Below, in pieces: positions 23,400-34,324 of a stretch of 64,000 nucleotides of DNA; within the stretch, counting starts at the first letter, position 1; every line of letters starts with the position of its first letter. Under the pieces are notes generated by a model. The model ran no database searches, was not told where the DNA came from, and saw only the letters and a program-made list of their open reading frames with translations. Origin of the DNA: Solanum dulcamara. Taxonomy: Eukaryota; Streptophyta; Magnoliopsida; Solanales; Solanaceae. The position numbers and the translations under genes were made by a program. The stretch lies in the NCBI RefSeq assembly GCF_947179165.1, contig NC_077243.1:52194001-52258000 (forward strand). The letters run 5' to 3'.

Positions 23400-23785
23400 T
23401 GGAATCTAAAATATCAATTCGAATCATCTTATTGGCTAAGCATTGGATGTCCAAAGCTAAAGGTCTCTCCATAATAAAAATAAAGGATAAACTACCCATA
23501 CTAACTGCCTTCTAACTCAAGGCATCCACTACTATATTTGCCTTTCCCAGATGTTATAGAATAGAGAGGCCGTTAGTCCTTCTGGATCTCAATCCAATGG
23601 TGCTTCCTCGAATTAAGATCCCACTAACTCATAATATACTAAAGGCTCCTGTAATTAGTGTAGATCTCACAACAAACTCCATACAACTAATGCCTCTAAA
23701 TCTTAAGTGCAAAAACTACTGCCTCCAACTCCAAGTCATGAGTTGGTTAGTTGCTGTCAAGCAACTTATGCTGCCTCGGCACATA
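23400..23785 (-). pseudogene. RNase H domain, element IV
   Basis: Reverse-complement reading of 23785-23520 gives VIAYVPRQHKLLDSN, then a THDLELEAVVFALKI type segment, then the HYLYG...YTNYRSL type segment: the middle of RNase H in this superfamily. It is joined at about 23790 to gag-like sequence rather than to RT. Confidence 0.65.
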
Positions 23786-23789
23786 TGCT

Positions 23790-24720
23790 ATAACCTCTTG
23801 AACTCTAGCCTGTGCTAGGACTACCCGTGCGCTGTTGGCTACCCTCTTAAGTGGGAAATGTTTCCTAAACAGGCCAACTAGATGGACTATGATGGAACTG
23901 TGGGTGAGACCTATCATAGGAGTCCCTGTTCTTGGATCGAGACTTGCTGTAGCTTCCCTAGTGGTGGTCCCTATTATCCCTATCCCCATAGAACTAACAA
24001 TAAATATGCTCTATATTCGGTGCATGATGTACCATATTAATAAAAATCACCCTGCTGAAGCCATTAGCTTTGTCTCTATTCTCAACTTAAATTTGAGCCC
24101 ACGAACAAAACATCAGGCTTTCTCCTCCTTGATGGGAAATATCATGGTGGAATAGTAAGAAAGATCATAAAACCTTGCGTTATACTTCGAGATGGTCATG
24201 GAGCCCTGCTCTAATCTGGAGAACTGATCATGAAGCCCGTGGTTGATGCTCTATGTATGTACTTGGCCAAAAAAGGCCTCTAAAAACTCATCCCAAGATA
24301 CTAGTGGTAACCCAGCTATCCTAGTGTGTAGATACGAGCACCAGTACTCTCTAGTGGGCTAGTAGAATTGGTGAGCAGTGGAGTTAGCTCCTCTAGACCC
24401 CATAAGTCCCTAGGACTAAAGTTACTCCTAATATGTAATCAGAAACTCTTGGCCATACTCTCTTATCACTACAGAAAACCTTAATGGGGACAAATTCTGG
24501 AATACCCCAAGCATTTGATCTGCGCCAGGGGCTAGTAGCCGCTTAACCTCTAGAGTCACCGAGGCAAGCTAACCCTATTGAATCGACATGGGTACGGCTC
24601 GACCCCATAGGCTGATGATAAAGGCTCTATATGAGGCTCTTATCTTGTTCTAGAGTTTGCTCTCTCTTAAAGGCTATTATTGTAGCTATGGCATGACCTT
24701 GGGGTTAGCCTCTACCCCTA
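23790..24720 (-). pseudogene. Gag relic fused to RNase H, element IV
   Basis: The 80-codon minus frame 23989-23747 spans the junction: its first part includes LVGLFRKHFPLKRV, resembling a zinc-knuckle tail (GHFRKHCP type with Cys lost), and its end (VIAYVPRQHK) is RNase H. Upstream, 24000-24450 reads as gag in broken frames and 24600-24720 as its N-terminus. Protease and RT were lost by an internal deletion. Confidence 0.55.
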
Positions 24721-24859
24721 GATATGTGTCTATTAACAGTCTCAAGTGAGTTATTCCAGGCCACAATACTGCGCGTGTGAGCGATCCTTGTAAAAAGAAT
24801 GGAACAAGTCAGATTCACAAAACTAACAAGACACAGACTACACAAAAGTGATACAAAAG

Positions 24860-24993
24860 AGGACATATCCCTAACAACATCTTGTAGCCTCCTAATGATA
24901 AGTCACAGATATATCCACACTGATCCATAAGACTCTACAAGACATTAGCTTTGTACAAGTGAGACTAGTGAACCTGGGGCTCTACTACTAACT
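24860..24993 (-). promoter_or_regulatory. Leader and primer-site relic, element IV
   Basis: The primer-site relic at 24980-24991 reads GCTCTACTACTA against the expected GCTCTGATACCA. The leader holds TGTAGCCTCC (24883-24892) and CCATAAGACTCTACAAGACA (24925-24944), shared with elements I and VII. GATA and TATC arms at 24897-24915 are where the hairpin of element VII would be, but the loop palindrome is lost. Confidence 0.6.
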
Positions 24994-26279
24994 TGTCATG
25001 ACCTGTCACCACTAGTCATGATGAAACCTACTATAACCTTCCAGTAGGTAAGCTAACCCTTTTCCCCAAACTACAACTAATAGGATTAAGGGTAGATCTA
25101 AACAATACTAAAAATATAATAGGAAAAATAAGAATAAGCGGAAGCCCATCAAATAACATATATACATCAAAATATAACCTCCCTTCCAGAACCTGAAATT
25201 CAAAAGTAGAGAGCTACTACCAAATACTGATACAAGTCCTAAAAGTGGACTACTAAAACAAAGACTACCTCAAAAAGCAAAAGAAAAAGTCAAATATGTA
25301 CAAATAGAGATAAAAAGATCAAAAAACACCAAATTCTCACCATGCCATCGAAGTAGACTACAGCTAGCCCAAATCAGAACTGGTAACTAGGCCTCGGTCT
25401 TGTATCATAAAAACTAATATAGAGTGTAGTATGAGTACCAAAATAACAGGTACCTTAAGGCATCATAGGTCGATTGAGCTTGAAAAGTAAAGTCAATAAG
25501 AAAAGAAAGAACAAAATAGAACAAAAAGTCAAGAACCGAAGTCTAAAGTAAAGTAATGCACAAAGGTGTAGAAAGAACTAAATTGGGTAATCTACAAGTG
25601 AACTACAGCTAATGGTCCCCCTTAAACCTAGAAGGTACACTCATGCAAAAGTTTAAATAAAAACCCAAGCGACCCTCATAAGCCTGATGGGTACATAGAA
25701 TATCTAAAACTATTGAGAATTGAATAAGCAAATCCATACGAGGCCATTTTTTTAAAATGTGGGTCCCACACCTAAATGTAATTTTTAGATAAATTCCATA
25801 ATAGGCCTCGGCATCAGATCGAAGGCCTCAAAAAGAGAATGAAAGGTCATTCTAAATAAAACTTGATATTTTAAAACTAATTGCACTGACAGAATTTTCA
25901 ATCGAGCAAGTTTTTTATGAATTTTGACTAAAGTCAAATGTAGGTCAAATTTCAATGGCTAAAATACCTAATAGTCCAAACTCGCATTGATAGTATTGAT
26001 ACTCACGCCAACCATGCTACCAGTCTAATTTGGCTATTTTAAAGCTGATGCAACCATCAAAATTCCATTCTAAGGTTGTTTACTTGATGTTATGTCTGAA
26101 ATCAAATTTTCAAGTTTTAAAACCTCCAAAATAGGAAAATGAATCTAAAATCCAAACTAACGACCACAAAACCAAACATTTAGTGGCAGTAAGTCATAAA
26201 TGACTTAAGGTCTCTATAGAAATTCTCTAAATAATGAAATGAAAGCATAAACTCAAAAATGACATAGAGGGTTAGTACA
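24994..26279 (-). repeat. 5' LTR of element IV (family C), centre deleted
   Basis: It starts TGTCATGACCTGTCACC directly beside the primer-site relic. Its first ~750 bp resemble the outer part of the solo LTR at 51504, and its last ~540 bp match 21350-21889. About 2.4 kb of the family LTR, including the GC-rich island, is missing between them. The right edge is GTTAGTACA, then element III resumes. Confidence 0.78.
25924..25937. promoter_or_regulatory. Paired W-box palindrome (LTR, element IV right)
   Basis: TTGACTAAAGTCAA, identical to the copy at 21534-21547 and again exactly 342 bp from the LTR edge (26279). Confidence 0.6.
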
Positions 26280-26282
26280 AGT

Positions 26283-26516
26283 GTGTTGGTGATCCTACCT
26301 CTATTGTGGCATTAAAAACATTGGGGTGGATGAGAGTCTATCTTATGAGAAGGTTCCAATTGAGATTTTAGATTGTCAAGTTCAGAAGTTGAGGAATAAG
26401 GAAGTTGTATCCGTGAAAGAACATTGGAGGAACCAACTAGTTGAGGGTGCTACATTGGAGGCTGAAGCCGATATGATATCGCGTTATCCTAATCTTTTCC
26501 CCTCTATTTCATCTTG
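26283..26516 (+). pseudogene. Integrase C-terminal region, element III
   Basis: Resumption of element III pol. The reading GDPTSIVALKNIGVDESLSYEK leads into the 63-codon open frame 26326-26517, with VPIEILDCQVQKLRNKEVVSV, then KEHWRNQLVEGATLEAEAD, ending YPNLFPSISS and a stop. This is the natural C-terminus of the polyprotein in this group. The equivalent region of element I is at 8912-9151. The fragment is well kept although the rest of IN is lost. Confidence 0.8.
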
Positions 26517-26761
26517 AGGTACTTAGTCTTCTTATGGTCAATCCATTGAATTCATGCATTTCAGTCATTCTCATATTTTCATACACATGCATGTTCATGA
26601 AATGAATTTTAAAGTCATGTTTTAGCTTGGGATTGATTAATACTTGGTTTATGCATTTTTATATGTTGTTGCATTTATGTTGGTTTGTTAGATCTCTTTA
26701 CCTACTCTATTTATACTAGCTTAAGTCCCATTCGAGGATGAATGTTCCCAAGAAGGATATA
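26517..26761 (+). other. 3' untranslated region and polypurine tract, element III
   Basis: Non-coding stretch ending in CATTCGAGGATGAATGTTCCCAAGAAGGATAT (26732-26760 region), the purine-rich site before the 3' LTR. Element I has the same phrase in reverse complement near 8665-8695. Confidence 0.65.
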
Positions 26762-27899
26762 TTATAAACCCTAAAAGTTAAAAAGCCAAAAAAAGGAAAC
26801 TTTTAGGTAAAATGTGTTGGTGCGAGTTTTGATGGAGCCTTGTATGGATCGTACAAGCTCATACTTTCCATAGAGGTGTATCATTGAAAGATTAGAGAAA
26901 AATGAAAAATTTTGAGTTTAGGTTGAAGGATGGTTCTATGGCTCATGAAGAGATCTATGAACCATATACCATCTCATAAATATGGCTTCAAACATGTGGG
27001 GAAAGAACTAACTTGATGGGAATTCTTAAGGGTTGTGGTAGGCTCTATGGACCACAGGGGGTATGGTAAGGGAGTCTCTTGTAGCAATATTTAGTCCCTA
27101 ACTATGTTTCCCCCCTAGGTTTTCTTAAATGACTTAGATAGTGAATACATATATAGCACATAATATGAATGATATAGAGCCTACCTTGGCAAGTAGGCTC
27201 TCCTTTTTTAGTGTAGGAGTTACAGCAGACTCCATGTTATAGCTCATATGATTGTAGTGCATGTTACGGTTCATATACCACAAATGAATATGTTTTCTTA
27301 CAAGCTCATGATATTTTATGGTGCATTGACCTTATTATATGTTTTCATGTTTTATTTCACGCTTTTAAATATTTATTGGTCATGAACCACATGTTCATGC
27401 CTACTATAACCATTTATTCATGTTATATCTATTTCTCACATACTTAGCACATTCCATGTACTAACACATATTTTTGCCTATATCGTCTCATGATGTAGGT
27501 CACAACACTCCCGTCCATCAGCGTGTCTAGTTGGACATCTACTCAGAGTTAGATTTTGGTGAGTCCTCATTATTTGAGGGCAAACTTGTCATGTTTTTTC
27601 TTTTAAGTTCAAGACTTACGTACTTCATTACGTACGGTGAGCTAGGGCTTGTCCTGTGCCTCGTCTAAAGTTTAGTAAAGGCATGTCTAGACTATAAAAG
27701 TATGTTTAAGTTCATTTTGGCTATTTTTTCGAACTATATTTTTATTGAGATTTCATGTTTTCAGACTATCTTATTCTTTAAAAGTTTACTTTTGAATTAT
27801 ATTACGTTTTATCATGCTATATACGCTAAGGAATTTGGTTGGAGTACTTCAAGATTCTTATTGACATGTTATGTCTAGGGTCTTTCTTGGCTTGTGACA
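26762..27899 (+). repeat. 3' LTR of element III (family B), ~0.95 kb deleted
   Basis: It matches the 5' LTR from its start to about 27057 (CCACAGGGG), then jumps to sequence equivalent to 17155 onward (GAGTCTCTTGTAGCAAT). It ends in GGCTTGTGACA. The two LTRs are thus 2.08 and 1.14 kb; the missing part includes the repeat island. Confidence 0.82.
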
Positions 27900-28261
27900 C
27901 TATTTAGGTGGAAAATCTGTGTTTGAGCTGGCAATATACAACCACTAGCCAGCGTTTCATCCGTGTAATGCTAATAACCTCTACACTCAATGTTTTCCTT
28001 CTCTCTTGGAATCCTTTTATACTCCTGAACTAAAAGAAACACACCCAAAAAGCAAAACAATATAAATAAAAAGAAAATTAAAAAAAATTGGGTTTCCTCC
28101 TAAGAAGTGCTTGATTTAATATTGCGGCCCGAGGCAAGTACCACATCTTCACCCAAGGTTGAGTGGTGTTCCCCTTTCTTGGGAACCTATCAACTGTTTT
28201 TTTCCACTCTTTGTTGCCAATAAAATTTTGCACTCATTGGTAGCCTTGTGTGAACAACCAT
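27900..28261. other. Unassigned repeat fragment
   Basis: No gene seen. The phrase TTGGGTTTCCTCCTAAGAAG followed by TGCTTGATTTAATATTGCGG is one I recall from untranslated parts of plant LTR elements. Its parent cannot be named here. A 67-aa minus ORF (28352-28149) crosses into the next LTR and looks accidental. Confidence 0.35.
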
Positions 28262-28915
28262 TGTAATGACCCAAGCTAGGATCTAGGCATGATACATCAA
28301 TTAGAATTCCATAGGACTCTAACCAAACCTCTACATAACATGACAATTTCAAGCATTAAATAGAAGTTAACTTAAAATGTGGAAAAGTCTCTATATAATG
28401 AATCTTAAAAATAGGTGAAATCAAATATAAAGGCCAAATGACTTAAACATACTCATATAGTCTAAACATGCCTCTACTAACTTTAGACGGGGCATAGTAC
28501 AAGCTCCTGGTTCACCGAACATAATCAAAGAACATAAGTCTGAAAATAGGAAAATAACATGAAGAGTTTGTCATCGAATAATGAGAACTCACCAAAAGCT
28601 AACTCTGAGTAGATCACAAACTCTCCGCATGTGAGAGGATGAGAGTCGGATCCTACATTATGAGACAATGTAGAAAAAAGTATGCGTTAGTACATAGAAT
28701 GTACTAAGTATGGAGAATATACAATGCATGTCGTAAATCATGATAATACAATGACCAAGCTAAAAATAGTAAAAAATTATTTAAAACATCACCAAAAACA
28801 TAATACATGGTCAATGCAAACTTGTAGGAAAATCATAAGTCAAAACGTAACATAGTGAGAGAATCATAAGTCATAGTGAGAGATACCACTGACCGACATA
28901 AACTATGTGAGCTAT
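28262..28915 (-). repeat. Partial family B LTR, interrupted by element VI
   Basis: It starts TGTAATGACCCAAGCTAGGATC like the B LTRs at 59674 and 63108. It follows them for ~650 bp, sharing ATACTCATATAGTC, GCCTCTACTAACTTTAGA and ACATAGAATGTACTAAGTATGGAG. The match stops at 28915, where the LTR of element VI begins. Confidence 0.8.
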
Positions 28916-29096
28916 TGTAAAACTCCTAATTATTTAAGATAATATTTGTATTTAAAGTAGACAATTCTTGAGGATAGGATAAACTCCTACTTCACGATTC
29001 CTTGACTTGAATTTTTATACATGAGAAAAACTTGATTTCCTTAAATCGTGGCGGTATTGTAAAAACTTCTCTTAGGGTAGTTTAGTAAAACATCAT

Positions 29097-29143
<47 letters not shown>

Positions 29144-30220
29144 CTAATAATAATAAAGAAGGTGTGATTTATTTTATTTTTTAAAAAAACTTGGGCAGCC
29201 ACCTTATCCTTTTGGGAAGCCTTTGTTATGTTATTATTTTAAGGTATATCAAACCTTTTCTCAATGGAAGTCGGTTCCCTTAAGCTAAGAATCATATATA
29301 GCTCTATCAAAATCATTTAGTTCACAAAAAATCACAAGAAAAGCTGGTTCCTTAGAGTAAAAACCGAAGACTCACCATACACTTGGTATGTGATCAAATC
29401 CATTTTGAAACTATGTAGTCATTAGTAATTTTAGAATACATTGCTGTGTCGAGCTTTTTTTTAGTGGATAAATATATTTGGAAATCTAAAAAACATACCT
29501 AAAACTCTTATGTTTATGTTAGAATTTAATTCTGCTGTTATGGATTCGAAAAAGGGGATGCAATATAGGTCAAGTTCTATCCAGATTCTTGATTTAGGAA
29601 TCCCCAATGTACCGTTGTTAGTATTCTAAGTATATAATTTTCTAGGAAACATATTTTTAGATGACTTTTCGTTATTTCAAACCTAAGAATATATATCTAC
29701 AACTTTTATGAAGGCTGAGAAGTCTAGTTATGTCGTTTACCTATTCAAAATCTAGCCACAACACAAGGCAGTCAAACTGTTTAGTTTTAGTATTTTGAGA
29801 ATTTGGTGTGAATCGTACAAATTAAGCTCACTTTTAAAATCTATATTGTTCGGTTTCACCTGCTGAAATTTCTGAATGCTAAATGAGCTTTGATTTTGTA
29901 TTAAAGGTATTTGTACTCTTGTACAAGCTAAAGAAAATTATTTGAGAAAATTGACGCATTTATTGATCCATGATTTGAACTGAGGTAGAGTTGTTTATGT
30001 TCTAAAAAACCAAGGTTCATGTATAAACTTGCACTTGTACTCTTGTTACCTGCTGGTATATTTGAATCTATGTTGGTACCTTGTTTACCTTTTTGTCATT
30101 TTTTATTGTATGTTGGTACCTTTTGAGACTTGCAAGACACTTGTTTGACTCACCAACTTGGACGGATTCCTCGATCACATGGCATTTTTGTGGCCTTTAT
30201 CTTTCTTGTGGCTTTGACTT
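28916..30220 (+). repeat. 5' LTR of element VI, first block
   Basis: It begins TGTAAAACTCCTAATTATTTAAGA and aligns with the 3' LTR at 56159-57081 (up to about 29880). The rest up to 30220 has no second copy in the window. It is interrupted by the edge of element VII (TGTCACTTTTCCCG). Confidence 0.82.
29101..29139. repeat. (TA)n microsatellite
   Basis: A ~39-bp TA run within the element VI LTR. The 3' LTR has only a short ATATATATA at the equivalent place (56346-56355), so the run expanded or contracted after insertion. Confidence 0.95.
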
Positions 30221-30805
30221 TGTCACTTTTCCCGACCCGAATTCGGGCCATGATGGAGCCTACTATAACTCCAGAGTAGGCAAGCCAAACCAAGACAAGT
30301 GAAAAATAAATCTCAATCTAATTAAATAATTAATCACATAAGAAGGCGGAAGGAAAAAAATATCACCAAAGAAATGTCGGGCTAAGGTATAGATATGTAA
30401 ATACGATACAAAATATACAAAAGGCTTGATAGTGACCAAAAGATAAGACAAATTGACATTAGACCAAACCCCGGGCCTAGTATCATCTGTACAGGAGCTA
30501 CTAAGTACAAAACCTGACAATATATGTAAATTGTCTGGCACCTCTACGAATGATCAGGTGAGCGCTGGGGGTGGTCGAACTAGGAGCTATATCAAAAAGT
30601 TGCAGAAGTATAGTATGAGTACCAAAATATGGGGTACCCAGATGAGCACAACTACAAACATGGAGAAAGAAGGTGCAGGAATAATCATACAGTATTCAAG
30701 TAAGCCCGACAAATCTTGTAAGCACTTTAATAATCTCAACTGATAAGACACTGAAAGAATACACAAATATAAAATCGTAGCTCAATCTCAATATCCTCCA
30801 AAAGT

Positions 30806-30913
30806 TTCATGAAGCGCCCAAAATTCACGTCTCGAGCTTCACAATAGTAGTAGTAACAAAAGTAACCCGAATATGTATCATGGGCCGCCCGGAATTCATG
30901 CCTTGAGCTTCTC

Positions 30914-31008
<95 letters not shown>

Positions 31009-31062
31009 TAACCCGAGATATGAATCAACGAGTCGCCCGAAATTCACACCTTGATCTTCTTC

Positions 31063-31112
<50 letters not shown>

Positions 31113-31165
31113 CTAAAATATATATATCAATGGGTCGCCCGAAATTCATGCCTCGAGCTTCTCAA
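30806..31165. repeat. Composite minisatellite with (AAT)n arms, 4 units
   Basis: Repeated unit: GGTCGCCCGAAATTCA, then GCCTCGAGCTTCTC, then an AAT run of variable length, then ACCCRAAATATATATCAA. Units start near 30811, 30883, 31031 and 31134. AAT runs are at about 30914-31006 and 31065-31111. The equivalent in the 5' LTR has about five units. Confidence 0.85.
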
Positions 31166-32240
31166 TAAGAAATGCCATCATTAAAATATCACCGATATTT
31201 TCTTAAAATCATTAAACTTATTCATCAACCAAAAATATAGAAACTTCCATTTTTTTAATTCTTTCTTTAAAAGGGGACTTTAACATCGGCGAGGCAAATC
31301 AATATAAGTAGTATGTCAAGACCATATATTACTCACCTGAGACTCCGGTGTGCCAAAAGCACGGCCTCGGACAAAATATATAAATATCATAAGCAACCAA
31401 GGCGTAAAAATGAGCCAAAAATCATAAAAAGTGACCAACCGACACCAAACAAGTCAGGAAAGAGGCATCGTAAGTTCAAATCTCCTAGGAGAAACTTCTA
31501 AGGACCCTAAACGATATAAACAAGTCAAGAAATCACTTAGACTAACGATCCAATAATTAAACACCAAACTAGACACTAACAATGATCATCGTTTCCAAAA
31601 ATCTCAATGGAATATCAACACCTAAATCGTCATCCCAATCATGCATTACTACTCAAAATATACCAATTCTAACCAAGCCAAGTCTAACAAGAGTAAGCCA
31701 TAGACTTCCTCAAAGACGAAACCGCACCAGAACCGCTAAACTTGCGTCTTTCCTTTTCTGGCCACCTCCAAACGATGCCACTCTATCAAATTATAGATGA
31801 ACACATCAAAATAAGACCAACAATACCAATATTGCTATAATTACAAATGGAACCAAAATCGGGTCAAAATTTGACATTGGGATCGGCATCTAAAATCAAA
31901 AAACCAACTTCATCACAAGTTTCCAAATAACTCAAGGAACTTGTGCCCCAAAAAAGGCACATTCCGAGAACTAGAAGAGCTCAAACAACCCAACCGAATT
32001 AAAGCCCTAGAATAGTTAAAAAGTGCAAAAAATGATGAAATATACGCGAAACTTACAAAGTTTTTAGGATGGAAAAGGGTTTTGGAACGTTCCCAAAAGA
32101 ATCTCAAACACACAGGAATGAGAAAGATTGAAAATGATCAAGATTTTCTCCCATAATTGTGGTTTGAACTGTTGGAAATGAATAGGAAAGGGATGGCATT
32201 GGGTCTTAAAACACCTTACTGTCAGGCCCTTCAATGGCCT

Positions 32241-32430
32241 TCGTGAACGTGAAGACAAGCCCCGCGAACGCGGAGGTCAGCAAGCTGGCTCTCCACGAAC
32301 GTGGAGGCTTGTCTGCGAACGTGGAGTACAACTATCCATACCTCCGTGAATGCGGCTTGAGGCCCATGAATGTAGAGGCTCAACCTACATGAATGCATCC
32401 TGGGGCCCACGAACGCAGAGAGTAAGTTTC
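32241..32430. repeat. GC-rich degenerate repeat island (element VII 3' LTR)
   Basis: About eight imperfect ~20-32-bp units around the core CGAACGYGGAGGC, for example CGCGAACGCGGAGGTC, CACGAACGTGGAGGCT and TGCGAACGTGGAG; later units are decayed to TGAATGNNGAGGC. The 5' LTR retains only about two units (45715-45758). Confidence 0.8.
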
Positions 32431-32606
32431 ATATGCACCAGTAGCTGTGTTGGTGTATTTTCACTAAGGGAACAAGTCCCTCGACGGGGGCTCGGAACTT
32501 GTTCGGACTCTCAATGAAATAAATGAGCTAGCTATGCAACTATAAATGGCATTTCAAACTCAACGAAATTGATGAATTTCCCAACGGAGGTAGTTTTGAC
32601 GGAATG

Positions 32607-32956
32607 CTGACCCAAGTCAAAGATTTTTCAAGAAAAACACTTAAAATGCTCAAACAACTAAAAAATTATTTCGATCACCTTGGAAACTGAACCAAAGGTC
32701 ATTCTAGAACAAACTTTGTATTCTGGAGCTAACCGTGCAGACAAAATTTTCATCTGAGCGCGTTAACTCAAAATGTTGACCAAAGTCAAACTTGGCCAAA
32801 ATTTAAAGTTAAAACGATAAAACCACCTATACTCAAAATGAAGATTCCAAAACCCAAACCAGCCTTCCTTCTAGATCAAAATAGATCTTCTAGAGCTGAT
32901 GGAACTGTCAAAATTTTCATACAATGCTCGAATCTCTGAATGTTGCCTAAAGTTAA
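32607..32956. promoter_or_regulatory. Three W-box pairs spaced ~168 bp (element VII 3' LTR)
   Basis: CTGACCCAAGTCAA at 32607-32620, TTGACCAAAGTCAA at 32776-32789 and TTGCCTAAAGTTAA at 32943-32956. The second is perfect; the others have one or two substitutions. Sequence around the pairs is also repeated, so they are part of a ~168-bp tandem module. Confidence 0.6.
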
Positions 32957-33288
32957 CTCTTTCAAGCCTTAAGCCTAAAAAAATAGCCAAATCACCTCAA
33001 AACTCAATCGGACAACTAGGAAAGCATTCCACCCATTCCAAAACTACACATGAGCTACAAAAAATGGTAAAATGGTGAAAACTCACAAAAGCACAAAAAT
33101 AACCTTGGAGATTATTACAATATCGACTTCTAAATGGGATTTTGTCCTCGAAAGTCAAGGAATAAGGGTACCTGGTGCCTCAAAAAGGTGAGGATATCGG
33201 GTCCACATTTCATGCTCGCTCTCCTAAGTAGCCTTCTTGATCGGATAATGCCTCCACTAGACTTTCACTGATGGAATCTCCTTAGACC

Positions 33289-33640
33289 TCAACTTTCTAA
33301 CCTGACTGTCCAAAATAGATATAGGCTCCTCCTCAAAGGACAAGGACTCATCAAACTGAACTGAATCCCACTAAAGCACGTGAGACTCATCTGGGATATT
33401 ACTCGCAACATAGAAACATGGAACATCGGGTGAACACCTGATAGTATTGGGGGCAAGGCCAACTCATAAGCTACCTCTTCTACTCGTCTTAAGATTTCAA
33501 AACGGCCAATAAACCTGGGGCTAAGCTTACCCCTCCTCTCTAATCTCATCACGCTTTTCATGGGCGATACTTGTAGGAATACTTGGTCTCCAACCATAAA
33601 CTCCAAAGACCGCACCTTTCGATCATCATAACTCTTCTGC
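33289..33640 (-). pseudogene. Integrase C-terminal region, element VII
   Basis: A 108-codon open frame (33615-33289) containing FMVGDQVFLQVSPMKSVMR, then RRGKLSPRFIGRFEIL, then AYELALPPILSGVHPMFHVS: the SH3-like integrase tail in the usual order. After MLR a frameshift replaces the expected sequence with unrelated residues. It is the best-kept part of this element's integrase. Confidence 0.8.
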
Positions 33641-34319
33641 CTACTCTGGGAAGTACAGAGCCTCTACTGAATCATACGTACTCTGTCCATTGACTCATGC
33701 AGCAAATTGATGCCCTAAGGCCTAACCTCAAAGGCATCAAACCAGGCCACTAGGGAGCTACATCTCCTCCATATAATGCCTTAAAAGTTGCCATCTCGAT
33801 GCTCGAATAATAGCTATTATTATACGCAAACTCTGCCAAAGCCAAGAACAGATCCCACTAACCCCCAAAATCAATAATACAGGCCTGTAGCATATCCTCA
33901 AAGAATTGAATAGTCCTTTCTGACTAACCATTGGTCTAGGGGTGGAAATTTATGCTGAGCTTGACTCGGGTACTCAAATACTTTTGTATAAACCCTCATA
34001 AGCATGAAGTGAACAAAGTACCATAATCTAAAATGATAAAAACTAGAAACCCATGCAATCAGACCACTTCTCAAATGTAAACCTAAGCTAACTTCTATGA
34101 AGTGTAGGTAGTCTGGACTGGTAAGAAGTAAGCAAACTTGGTCAATCGATCTATGATGAACCAAATAGAATCAAAACATGAAGACGTACATGGTAAACCC
34201 ACTACAAAGTCCATATCTATTTGCTCCCACTTCCACTCAAGAATGGGTAATCGCTGGGTCAAACCATTTGGCCTTTGATGCTCAAACTTGACCTACTGAC
34301 AGTTCAAGCACCTAGATAC
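33641..34319 (-). pseudogene. Integrase core, element VII (broken)
   Basis: Reverse-complement reading in shifting frames shows the core: the 'ID.LTKFAYFLPV.TTY' type segment near 34150-34080, the 'SLGLHLRSGLIAW' neighbourhood in the open frame 34164-33898, and the 'LYGRRC' region near 33780-33750. Stops are frequent. The upstream part of integrase continues at 36994 beyond the solo LTR. Confidence 0.65.
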
Positions 34320-34324
34320 AAAAG
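34320..34324. repeat. Target-site duplication, left copy (AAAAG)
   Basis: AAAAG immediately before the TG of the solo LTR; the same five bases follow its CA end at 36989-36993. Confidence 0.9.

Larger units (their letters stand above)
19913..26279 (-). mobile_element. Family C Ty3/gypsy element (element IV), deletion derivative
   Basis: A minus-strand element nested in element III. Right LTR 24994-26279 and left LTR 19913-21889 share the ~540 bp next to their right edges, including a palindrome exactly 342 bp from that edge. Internally, right to left: primer site, gag, RNase H, integrase finger, integrase core, integrase C-terminus. Protease and RT are absent, so gag is joined directly to RNase H near 23790. 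Compared with the 3.66-kb solo LTR at 51504-55167, the left LTR lacks its outer third and the right LTR lacks its centre. Confidence 0.78.
15896..27899 (+). mobile_element. Family B Ty3/gypsy retrotransposon (element III), interrupted
   Basis: A plus-strand element with 5' LTR 15896-17974, primer site 17978-17990, gag, protease and the start of the RT linker up to about 19912. A family C element (19913-26279) then interrupts it, after which the integrase C-terminus, polypurine tract and 3' LTR (26762-27899) follow. RT, RNase H and the integrase core are absent. The minus-strand B LTRs at 28262, 57082, 59674 and 63108 belong to the same family; their reverse complements match its LTR around 17636-17700. 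Confidence 0.85.
30221..33119 (-). repeat. 3' LTR of element VII
   Basis: About 2.9 kb, aligning with 43491-46459. Landmarks in both: ATTCGGGCCATGATGGAGCC near the left edge, the AAT-rich composite repeat, CTGAGACTCC...GTGTGCC, and the W-box modules. The right edge ATTATTACA precedes a stretch that reads as a polypurine-type region on the minus strand (33120-33160). ORFs inside (30081-32258) are chance or repeat-derived. Confidence 0.85.

Noticed and set aside
30736..31184. ORFs with long Leu, Ile and Asn runs on both strands
   Set aside because: They are translations of the (AAT)n arms of the LTR minisatellite; no codon or domain evidence for a protein.
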